A model generated the notes under the pieces. The model was not told the origin of the DNA, made no database searches, and saw only the letters and a list, made by a program, of their open reading frames with translations. Of a DNA stretch of 64,000 bases, positions 57,072 to 64,000 are shown piece after piece. The first letter of the stretch is position 1. Each line of letters starts with the position of its first letter. The DNA lies in contig CAZNBB010000002.1 in the NCBI GenBank assembly GCA_964571225.1, positions 1 through 64,000 on the forward strand, in the 5' to 3' direction. Position numbers and translations under genes: made by a program. Origin of the DNA: DATFML01 sp964571225 (GTDB lineage Bacteria; Pseudomonadota; Gammaproteobacteria; DATFLG01).

Positions 57072-58400
57072 TTAGAAATTCCGTGACAGGCTCAGGCTTA
57101 CCTGGTGCCGTCGGTAGCGATACACCGCATCATTGGAGCGATTGTCCGTGTAACGGAAGACACCGTTGATGGACCACTTCTCCAGTCGCCCGGTGGTGAA
57201 TCGATGCTTGAATCCGATGGTCGCCTCGCGTTCCTGCTCGTCGCGCACCACACCCAGGGTGTCGACGCCGTCGTATTTGAGATCGTTGTAGTACAGACGG
57301 CCATAGATCGTACCGCCGCTCCAGGCATGCACGAACGCGGCCAGGTAACCGCCCGGACCGGTGTAGCCGAACTGATTGTCGTCGGCCGAGAAGTCGTACC
57401 AGTCCACGCCGCCCTGGATCGCCACCTTACGCTCGTTGAAATAATGGGCGTAGGAGACGCCCGCGCGTCGATACAGCCCGTCGCGCCCGCCGTTGCCCCC
57501 CTGAATGGTGGGTCTGTCGTCCCGGTAGCTGCGCTTGGACAGGGTACCGTCCAAGGACACCTCCGCATCCTTGAACTGCCAGGTGACGCGCGGATTGAGG
57601 GAGCTGAACAACGCCAGGCCATGCCCCCCGAGCCATACATAGTCGAGTTGAACCGGCAGCGCGGCACGCCAGTGACGCAGCACCACCCACGCCGGCCCGG
57701 TACTGGCGCTCAGTACGCTGAGATCGAAGGCGTGTTGCTGGAAGTAGGAACGCTGATAGGCGTCCAGTTCACTCTGCCAGAGGAACTGTCCCACCTGCTG
57801 CCCGGCGCGAAAGCGCTTGCCGGGTTGATAGCGATGCACAACGCCGGCGGAGAGCACCACTGCGGTGTCGCTCTTGGGCAGCGAACTGGGCAGCACCGTC
57901 AGAAGCTGGCCCTGATAGGGCACAATGTCGCTGATGGGACCGATGTTCACATTGGAGTCGTACATGGTGCCGACCGAAACGAACGGCGTGAACCGGCTGG
58001 GTACGTCCAGCTTCTTCTGGTCCTCGTTGACCTGGGCCAGGAACGCCAGAATGCTCACCCGCACATTGGGCGGCACATGGGGATCCTTGAGCACCCTTTC
58101 GGCCGCCTTGCGTGCCTTGTCGTAATCGAGTGCACGGTAATAGGCGACGGCCAGTTCCAGACGTGCCCGATGCAGGTCGGGGGCATTGCTCAGGATCTGC
58201 TGGAACGCCTCGATGGCGGAAAACAGCTGGTCGCTGCGCAATGCCTTCATGCCTTTCTCGAACAGGATCTGATTGGGATCCTGGCTGGCGTCTGTCGGCT
58301 CGGCGGCTGCCGCCTGCCAGGATGCCAGCCCGATCAGCAAGGCCACGAACGCAGGGATCACGCGGCTGCGCACAGCCAGAATTTTTCTTATTGGTGACAT
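57072..58400 (-). CDS. Slam-like outer-membrane translocon (DUF560, type XI secretion)
   Basis: 442 residues. Signal peptide 1-33 (ending QAAAA), then TPR repeats from about 45 to 130 (LFEKGMKALRSDQLFSAIEA; RARLELAVAYYRALDYDKAR). From ~135 a beta-barrel begins with RFTPFVSVGTMYDSNVN, where the DSNVN at 148-152 is a strong DUF560 mark. Alternating strands rich in Tyr and Arg run to a C-terminal Phe, as in Bam-inserted porins. This is the architecture of Slam/TslA proteins, which move cargo to the surface or medium. Start is ATG 58400; the long open frame upstream is antisense to the next gene. Confidence 0.85.
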   Translation of the reverse strand: MSPIRKILAVRSRVIPAFVALLIGLASWQAAAAEPTDASQDPNQILFEKGMKALRSDQLFSAIEAFQQILSNAPDLHRARLELAVAYYRALDYDKARKAAERVLKDPHVPPNVRVSILAFLAQVNEDQKKLDVPSRFTPFVSVGTMYDSNVNIGPISDIVPYQGQLLTVLPSSLPKSDTAVVLSAGVVHRYQPGKRFRAGQQVGQFLWQSELDAYQRSYFQQHAFDLSVLSASTGPAWVVLRHWRAALPVQLDYVWLGGHGLALFSSLNPRVTWQFKDAEVSLDGTLSKRSYRDDRPTIQGGNGGRDGLYRRAGVSYAHYFNERKVAIQGGVDWYDFSADDNQFGYTGPGGYLAAFVHAWSGGTIYGRLYYNDLKYDGVDTLGVVRDEQEREATIGFKHRFTTGRLEKWSINGVFRYTDNRSNDAVYRYRRHQVSLSLSRNF

Positions 58401-58625
58401 TTGTGCTATCCGTCCCGGCGTCAGCGCGCCGATTTTTCTTTGTCTTGAGCCTTCTCGGGGCCACGTGGCGTACATGATAGAGGTTGCCGGCATTCTCCAC
58501 AATCGGCCTGTGCCGAACCGGACCCACGGTTGGCGGTCTATCTGCGAGCTGATAGACTCCGGCCAAAACCGGCCGCAGGACATGACATTACGATGCCTGC
58601 GGTGGAGAACGAACCCAGAGGCTCG

Positions 58626-59279
58626 ATGACACGTCGACTCCTTCTGCTGCTGTCGCTGTTGATCGGTTGTCTGGTCCCCCTGACCGGTACCGCCCGCGCT
58701 TCCGCCCAACCCGACACCCTGTTCGGCTACCGGGGAACCGAAGAAACCGGCGTACGGGTCTTCCATCAATGGGTCAGGGTTCTGGAACGTCATATCCGCG
58801 ATGACGTGCCGGAAGGCGACTGCAGCGAACGACGCCTCAACACCTGTCATTTGCGGCACTGGTACGCTTTTCTGCGCTCGATCCGCAAGCTTCCCAAACT
58901 GGAACAGATCCGGCGGGTCAACACCTTCGCGAACAACGTCAGGTATGTGCTGGACATCGACAACTACGGCGTTCCGGACTACTGGGCGGACGCCAAGGAA
59001 TTTCTCTACAATGGCGGCGACTGCGAGGACTACGCCATCACCAAGCTGTTCTCCCTGCGATGGCTGGGTTTTCCTCCCAGTTCGGTGCGTCTGGTGGTGC
59101 TTCAGGACACCAATCTGCGCGTAGCCCATGCGGTGCTCGCCGTCTATCTGCATGGCAAGACGTACATCCTGGACAACCAGACGCAGCAGGTCGTGACGGA
59201 CACGCAGATCGTGCATTACGTACCGGTGTATGCGATCAACGAGAACCACTGGTGGCTGTATACGCCGCCACCCTCCTGA
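58626..59279 (+). CDS. LapG-like periplasmic cysteine protease (BTLCP family)
   Basis: 217 residues with a Sec signal peptide (ending ARASA, ~27). The transglutaminase-like fold has the full triad: C133 in NGGDCEDYA, H168 in RVAHAV and D183 in YILDNQ. VRYVLDIDNYGVPDYW precedes it. LapG cleaves large surface adhesins and is held back by the c-di-GMP receptor LapD; neither LapD nor a LapA-like adhesin is in this window. Start ATG 58626 has an AGAGG site; an ATG at 58593 is an alternative. It precedes an HD-GYP-like sensor gene. Confidence 0.85.
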   Translation: MTRRLLLLLSLLIGCLVPLTGTARASAQPDTLFGYRGTEETGVRVFHQWVRVLERHIRDDVPEGDCSERRLNTCHLRHWYAFLRSIRKLPKLEQIRRVNTFANNVRYVLDIDNYGVPDYWADAKEFLYNGGDCEDYAITKLFSLRWLGFPPSSVRLVVLQDTNLRVAHAVLAVYLHGKTYILDNQTQQVVTDTQIVHYVPVYAINENHWWLYTPPPS

Positions 59280-59351
59280 CGAGGTCCGCTCTATGCCCGA
59301 TATCAACGCCTTCGCCATGTCCGCTGCAGGTTCCCGCAGCCGGCATCATTC

Positions 59352-61442
59352 ATGAGTCGCGGCCTTCGCAACCCCGCTGTGGCGGGCGGCGCAATCCTGC
59401 TGCTGCTGGTCGCCGCCGGCGTGGCCGCCGTACTCTGGTACGTCTCACTGGAACAGCAACGGGACCTGCATGACTGGCAGATCCGTCTCGGCCTGATCGC
59501 CGACAGCCGCGCTGACGCCGTCGACCGCTGGGTGACTACACAGTTCGACGCACTGCAGGAACTGGCGGACAACGCCTCCCTGCAGATGTACGCCACCCAG
59601 TTGGAGTTGCAACCCAAGCTGCAGAGCGACAACGTCGAGCCCGCCCAGCTCAGCTACCTGCGCAGCCTGATCATCGCCACCGCCCAGCGCAGGGGCTTCA
59701 TCGACCCAAGCCCGCTCAGTACCGTCATCCGGGCCAACGTACCCGGTCACAGCGACGCCGGACTGGCCCTGCTCGATCCGGGCGGCAAGCTGCTGGTGGC
59801 CACACCCGGCATGCCCGCGCTGGACAAGGGCTACCGGGCCGCCGCCCGGCGGGCCGTGGAGACCGGGCAGCGAACAGTTCGCGACATTCATCTGAACGCG
59901 GCCGGAACCCCGGTCATGGGCTTCGTCGTCCCGGTCTACGCCGTACAGGGAGCACAACAGGGCCGCACCGCCCATGCGATCGCTGTGATCCTCGGGGTGA
60001 AGAACGTACAAAGCAGCCTCTATCCGCTGATCCGCAGTCACAACCTGCTCACGGACCAGGACCAGACTCTGCTGGTGCGCCGCGAGGGCAATTCGGTGGT
60101 CTATCTGAGTCCGCTGGAGGACAGCAGCCGTCCCACGTCGCGGCGGCTCGCCCTGAATAACCCGGACCTGGCGGCGGCGTTTGCGCTCCAGCACCCGGGC
60201 GCGTTCGCGCGACTGCACAACTATCAGGGTACGGACGTACTGATGACCAGCCGCCAGCTGAGCGCGGCCCCGTGGGTGCTGGTCCAGGAAGCCGGCGCCG
60301 CGCCCGCTCTGAAGGAATCGAACGATCACCGGCGCTTTCTGCTGACCGCCCTGCTGCTGACCATCTTTCTGGTCGCCGCCAGCCTGGTGGCGGCCTGGCG
60401 TCACGGCACCAGTGTGCGCGCTCTGACCATGGCGGAACACCTGCGTACGACGTCCCGCGAGTTGGAAGTACGCACCGCGCTGCTGCATGCGATCACCGAC
60501 AACGTCACCGACCACATCTATCTCGCGGACCCGCAGCAGCATTTCATATTCGCCAACGGCTCCCTGGCACAGGTCACCGGATTGGCCGGCGGGGACTTCG
60601 CCGGCAAATCCCTCACCAGCGTGCTGGGGCCAGAGACAGCGAAGAGACTGTCCGATTTTGCGGACCAGGCGCTGCAGGACAATCATCCGGTGGTGGTTAC
60701 CCGCTCGTTGGATCTGGGCGACGGCAGCCGGGTGTTCCACTGCGCTTTCATTCCACTGGCACACGTGAACGGCCTGGAGCGTACCGTACTGACCGTGCTG
60801 CACGACATCACGGATCTTCAGCAGGCGCAGATCAAACGCTCGGCGCTGCTGCGCCAGTTGATCATCACCCTGGTACGGGTCGTGGACATGCACGATCCCT
60901 ATTCCGCCAATCACTCGGCGCGCATGGCGGAGGTGGCGCTGGCGGTGGGACGGTCCATGCTGCTGAGCCAGACGGAGCTTGAGACCCTGGAACTGGCAGC
61001 GCAGCTGGCGAATCTTGGAAAGATCTTCGTTCCCAAGGAAATACTCACCAAGACCGGCGCTCTCACCGAGGCCGACCAGGAGGTCCTCAAGAAGCATGTC
61101 CAGTACACACTGGACATGCTCTCCGGAATCGACTTCGACGGACCGGTACTGGAAACCATCGCCCAGAAGCAGGAGCACTGCGATGGCAGCGGCTATCCGA
61201 AGGGACTGATTGGGGACGAGATGCTGCTGACCGCGAAGATACTGGCCGTGGCCAACGCCTTCGTCGCCATGGTCAGCCCGCGCGCCTATCGCGACGCCGT
61301 GTCGGTGGACGCAGCCCTGGACCGGCTGTTGGCCGACAGTCACAGCCGCTACGATCGCCATGTGGTCGCCGCGCTGTTCCACGTGGCCGAGAACCGGTCC
61401 GACTGGTCAACATGGCCGAAGATACAGCCGCCGGAAGCCTAG
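59352..61442 (+). CDS. Cache-PAS-HD-GYP-like sensor with degenerate HD-GYP domain
   Basis: 696 residues. Helix 1 (~10-31), a large periplasmic dCache-like sensor (~35-325), helix 2 (~328-349), a PAS domain (~375-490) and an HD-GYP-type domain (~500-690). The GYP loop is kept (DGSGYPKGL, 611-619). The metal ligands are not: HD is A553-N554, HHE is K606-Q607-E608 and DxxD is N635/V638. H521 and H582 remain. So it is probably not a working phosphodiesterase and may act as a c-di-GMP or protein-binding output. It follows the LapG-like gene by 72 bases. Confidence 0.85.
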   Translation: MSRGLRNPAVAGGAILLLLVAAGVAAVLWYVSLEQQRDLHDWQIRLGLIADSRADAVDRWVTTQFDALQELADNASLQMYATQLELQPKLQSDNVEPAQLSYLRSLIIATAQRRGFIDPSPLSTVIRANVPGHSDAGLALLDPGGKLLVATPGMPALDKGYRAAARRAVETGQRTVRDIHLNAAGTPVMGFVVPVYAVQGAQQGRTAHAIAVILGVKNVQSSLYPLIRSHNLLTDQDQTLLVRREGNSVVYLSPLEDSSRPTSRRLALNNPDLAAAFALQHPGAFARLHNYQGTDVLMTSRQLSAAPWVLVQEAGAAPALKESNDHRRFLLTALLLTIFLVAASLVAAWRHGTSVRALTMAEHLRTTSRELEVRTALLHAITDNVTDHIYLADPQQHFIFANGSLAQVTGLAGGDFAGKSLTSVLGPETAKRLSDFADQALQDNHPVVVTRSLDLGDGSRVFHCAFIPLAHVNGLERTVLTVLHDITDLQQAQIKRSALLRQLIITLVRVVDMHDPYSANHSARMAEVALAVGRSMLLSQTELETLELAAQLANLGKIFVPKEILTKTGALTEADQEVLKKHVQYTLDMLSGIDFDGPVLETIAQKQEHCDGSGYPKGLIGDEMLLTAKILAVANAFVAMVSPRAYRDAVSVDAALDRLLADSHSRYDRHVVAALFHVAENRSDWSTWPKIQPPEA

Positions 61443-61492
61443 TGGTCGGCGCGACGATAGGTAGGGAAGAAGCCGGAAACGAAAGCCCCGCT

Positions 61493-62287
61493 CTAACCCG
61501 GCCCGCCGCCGCTGCGGTTGGCCCGCTCCCTGCGGCGTTTGCGCAATCCCGAAAGGGTTAGAACAGGCCCGGAGAGGGCATAGATCAGAAAGACCGAAAA
61601 CAGCACCTTGGGCGGATCCACGGAAGTCAGCACGAACACCAGCACTACCAGCAGCACTGCCACGAAGGGCACGCGATCGCGGAAGTCGATTTCCTTGAAG
61701 CTGTAGTAACGGATATTGCTCACCATCAGCAGGCCCATCAGCACGGTCAGCACAAAGCCCGGAGCGATCATCTCCGCACCCGGAATCTTCATGTCGGAAC
61801 CCACCCACACCAGACCGGCCAGCACGGCGGCCGCCGACGGGCTGGGCAATCCCTGGAAGTAGCGTTTGTCGGCGGTACCGACCTGAGTATTGAAGCGCGC
61901 CAGGCGCAGGGCAGCGCCGGCGGCGTAGATGAAAGCGGCGAGCCAGCCCAGCTTGGCCCAGGCCCAACCGAATCCCGACATGTCCCGCAGGGCCCATTCG
62001 TAGATGACCAACGACGGAGCCAGACCGAAGCACACCAGATCGGACAGACTGTCGTACTGGACCCCGAAATCGCTCTGGGTATTGGTCAGGCGGGCAACGC
62101 GGCCGTCCAGGCCGTCCATGAGCATGGCCACGAAAATGGCAATGGCGGCCGGACCGAAATGGTCGCTCATGGCCGCGACGATGGCGTAGAAGCCCGCGAA
62201 CAGCCCTGCCGTGGTGAGCAGGTTGGGAAGCAGGTAGATGCCTTTGCGGCGTCTGGGCTCTGGGCTTTCCGTTTCCGGATCGGACAT
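61493..62287 (-). CDS. pssA: CDP-diacylglycerol-serine O-phosphatidyltransferase
   Basis: Membrane enzyme making phosphatidylserine, the precursor of phosphatidylethanolamine. 264 residues with about eight helices. The CDP-alcohol phosphotransferase motif runs from DGLDGRVARL to YDSLSD with all three catalytic Asp. GIYLLPNLLTTAGLFAGFYA at the N terminus marks the PssA subclass II type. Long basic tail (RKRRRERANR). It is downstream of ilvC on the same strand, as in many proteobacteria. Confidence 0.92.
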   Translation of the reverse strand: MSDPETESPEPRRRKGIYLLPNLLTTAGLFAGFYAIVAAMSDHFGPAAIAIFVAMLMDGLDGRVARLTNTQSDFGVQYDSLSDLVCFGLAPSLVIYEWALRDMSGFGWAWAKLGWLAAFIYAAGAALRLARFNTQVGTADKRYFQGLPSPSAAAVLAGLVWVGSDMKIPGAEMIAPGFVLTVLMGLLMVSNIRYYSFKEIDFRDRVPFVAVLLVVLVFVLTSVDPPKVLFSVFLIYALSGPVLTLSGLRKRRRERANRSGGGPG

Positions 62288-62335
62288 GATCGCTTGCCGT
62301 CGCTACCGCGGGGAACTGCTGTGGGCTGACCCGTC

Positions 62336-62372
62336 GGCCGGTGGCCGCTTCGCTCGGAAGCGGCCACCGGCC
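62336..62372 (-). repeat. Perfect 15-bp hairpin between ilvC and pssA
   Basis: GGCCGGTGGCCGCTT and AAGCGGCCACCGGCC are perfect complements around a 7-base loop, six bases after the ilvC stop. No T-run follows on either strand, so it is not a classical intrinsic terminator. It could protect ilvC mRNA from 3' decay, tune pssA expression, or be a palindromic repeat unit. Confidence 0.6.
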
Positions 62373-62378
62373 CAGGGC

Positions 62379-63401
62379 TCAGTTCTTGCTCTTGTCCACG
62401 ATCCGGCTGGCCTTGATCCACGGCATCATGTCGCGCAGCCGTCCGCCGACTTCTTCGATGAGATGCTCGCTGCCCAACCGGCGCTTGGCCTTGAGGGTGG
62501 CGGCGCCGGCCTGGTTCTCCAGGATGAACTCGCGGGCGAACTCACCGTTCTGGATTTCCTTGAGAATGCGCCGCATCTCGTCCTTGGTGCCGCCGTCGAT
62601 GATCCGGGGGCCGCGGGTAAGGTCGCCGTATTCGGCGGTGTTGGAGATCGAGTAGCGCATGTTGGCGATGCCGCCCTCGTACATCAGGTCGACGATCAGC
62701 TTGAGCTCGTGCAGGCACTCGAAATAGGCCATCTCGGGCGCGTAGCCCGCTTCCACCAGAGTCTCGAAGCCGGCCTGCACCAGGGCGGTCGTGCCACCGC
62801 ACAGCACCACCTGCTCACCGAACAGATCGGTTTCCGTTTCCTCGCGGAAGCTGGTCTCGATGACGCCGGCACGGCCGCCGCCGTTGGCACTGGCGTAGGC
62901 CAGGGCGATGTCCTTGGCCTTGCCGGAGGCGTCCTGGAACACGGCGATCAGGCTGGGCACACCGCCGCCCTGGGTGTAGGTCGAGCGCACCAGATGACCG
63001 GGGCCCTTGGGAGCGACCATGATCACGTCCAGATCGGCGCGGGGCTCGATCTGTCCGAAATGGATGTTGAAGCCGTGTGCGAAGGCCAGTGCCGCCCCCT
63101 TCTTGATATTGGGCTCGATCTGCTCCTTGTAGAGGCTGGGCTGGTGCTCGTCGGGGGCCAGTATCATGACCACATCGGCGCCCTTGACCGCATCTTCGAT
63201 GGACTTGACCTTCAGCTTGGCCTTCTTGGCCTTGGCTTCAGAACCCGATCCCGGACGCAGGCCGACGGTGACGCTCACCCCCGAATCCTTCAGGTTGTTG
63301 GCGTGGGCATGGCCCTGGGAGCCGTAGCCGATGATGGTGACCTTGCGCTTCTTGATGACGGACAGGTCCGCGTCTTTGTCGTAATAGATGTTCATAGTCA
63401 A
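62379..63401 (-). CDS. ilvC: Ketol-acid reductoisomerase (class I)
   Basis: Second step of branched-chain amino acid synthesis, making dihydroxy-isovalerate with NADPH and Mg2+. 340 residues, the short class I form. Rossmann motif IIGYGSQGHAHANNLKDSG; VAPKGPGHLVRSTYTQGGG; and TDLFGEQVVLCGGTTALVQA with metal-binding Asp and Glu. It follows ilvH by 114 bases. Confidence 0.97.
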   Translation of the reverse strand: MTMNIYYDKDADLSVIKKRKVTIIGYGSQGHAHANNLKDSGVSVTVGLRPGSGSEAKAKKAKLKVKSIEDAVKGADVVMILAPDEHQPSLYKEQIEPNIKKGAALAFAHGFNIHFGQIEPRADLDVIMVAPKGPGHLVRSTYTQGGGVPSLIAVFQDASGKAKDIALAYASANGGGRAGVIETSFREETETDLFGEQVVLCGGTTALVQAGFETLVEAGYAPEMAYFECLHELKLIVDLMYEGGIANMRYSISNTAEYGDLTRGPRIIDGGTKDEMRRILKEIQNGEFAREFILENQAGAATLKAKRRLGSEHLIEEVGGRLRDMMPWIKASRIVDKSKN

Positions 63402-63515
63402 TGCCGTGCTCTCCAGTTGCGGTATTGGCGATACTGTAAGGGTCTGCCCCAGGGTGCGCGGGTTTCGGAAAACCGCCCGCCCGCACTGCAGCCGGCAGCG
63501 CCTGCCCCCGTCGGC

Positions 63516-64000
63516 TCAGAGCCGCAGGGCCTTTTCCCCGCGGGCGATCCCCGAAACCCCCGATCGGACCACCTCCAGGATGAGGGAACGATCCACCGCC
63601 TGCAGGAAGGCATCCAGCTTGTCGCCGGTACCGGTCAGCTCGATGGTATAGGAGGTGTCGGTAACGTCGATGACGCGTCCGCGGAATATATCGCTCAGAC
63701 GCTTGAGCTCCTCGCGGGCGCCGCCTATGGCTCGCAGCTTGACCAGCAGCATTTCCCGCTCGATGTGCTCGCCTTCCGTCATGTCCATCAGGCGCACCAC
63801 GTCGATCAGCTTGTTGAGCTGTTTGATGATCTGCTCGATGATTTCGTCCGTCCCGCTGGTGACCAGTGTCATACGCGACAGGGATGGATCTTCGGTCGGC
63901 GCCACCGTCAGGGACTCGATGTTATAGCCGCGCGCGGAGAACAACCCGGCCACCCGCGACAGGGCGCCCGCCTCGTTCTCCATCAGGATCGAAATGATAT
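63516..64000 (-). CDS. ilvH: Acetolactate synthase small subunit (5' end beyond window)
   Basis: Regulatory subunit that activates the catalytic subunit and confers valine feedback inhibition. About 160 residues are present. Translation from the edge gives IISILMENEAGALSRV, so only the first few codons are missing. The N-terminal ACT domain has LFSARGYNIESLTVAPTEDP; the C-terminal half is the IlvH-specific domain. The large subunit gene (ilvB/ilvI) is expected just upstream, outside the window. Confidence 0.93.
   Translation of the reverse strand, partial: IISILMENEAGALSRVAGLFSARGYNIESLTVAPTEDPSLSRMTLVTSGTDEIIEQIIKQLNKLIDVVRLMDMTEGEHIEREMLLVKLRAIGGAREELKRLSDIFRGRVIDVTDTSYTIELTGTGDKLDAFLQAVDRSLILEVVRSGVSGIARGEKALRL

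Overview
This window is chromosomal DNA of a GC-rich gammaproteobacterium. The gene neighbourhoods are gammaproteobacterial: miaB-phoH-ybeY-corC-lnt, pcnB-folK-panB-panC, lptF/lptG beside pepA-holC-valS, and ilvH-ilvC-pssA. Three adjacent DUF2173-like genes and an RpfC/RpfG-type signalling locus hint at an environmental, possibly sulfur-oxidising lineage; that placement is inference. Coding density is high and nearly every gene is housekeeping or envelope related. I saw no CRISPR array, insertion sequence or prophage.

Layout. 1-4.8 kb (minus): miaB, phoH, ybeY, corC and the 5' part of lnt, then the RNase P RNA gene. 4.8-9.6 kb (minus): gnd, zwf, pgi and a small TPR-like protein; glgA and ppc run the other way to 14.35 kb. 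14.4-19.1 kb (minus): pcnB, folK, a deoxynucleoside kinase, panB, panC and panD. A tRNA-Glu(CTC) follows. 19.5-26.4 kb (plus): a six-gene L-Ara4N lipid A modification cluster (arnT, arnB, arnC, split arnA, arnD). 26.4-27.4 kb (minus): three DUF2173-like genes. 27.6-36.1 kb: RDD protein, lptF/lptG, pepA, holC, a small conserved protein, valS, DUF2970. 36.3-40.9 kb: an RpfG-like HD-GYP regulator, a membrane HPt-like protein and an RpfC-like hybrid kinase. 41-48.1 kb: phrB, hemH, a DUF523/DUF1722 protein, a TIGR03790 protein, an MFS transporter and uppP. 48.3-55.3 kb: dodecin, two small membrane proteins, glgC, prfC, rimI, type-4 UDG and leuA. 55.5-61.4 kb: a Slam-type (type XI) outer-membrane secretion pair, then a LapG-like protease and a degenerate HD-GYP sensor. 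61.5-64 kb (minus): pssA, ilvC and ilvH, the last cut by the window edge.

Most notable. (1) A Slam/DUF560 translocon next to a non-lipidated TbpB-like exported cargo whose gene has a near-perfect sigma-54 promoter. (2) A split Rpf-type module in which a kinase-less, RpfC-like membrane protein carries an HPt domain with Tyr in place of the phospho-accepting His. (3) A PAS/HD-GYP protein that has lost its HD and HHE metal ligands, beside a LapG-like protease. (4) A three-gene DUF2173 operon with a palindromic upstream site. Smaller points are a 42-codon ORF with a strong Shine-Dalgarno downstream of glgC, a repeat with inverted ends after valS, and an rnpB promoter that overlaps the stop codon of the gene before it.
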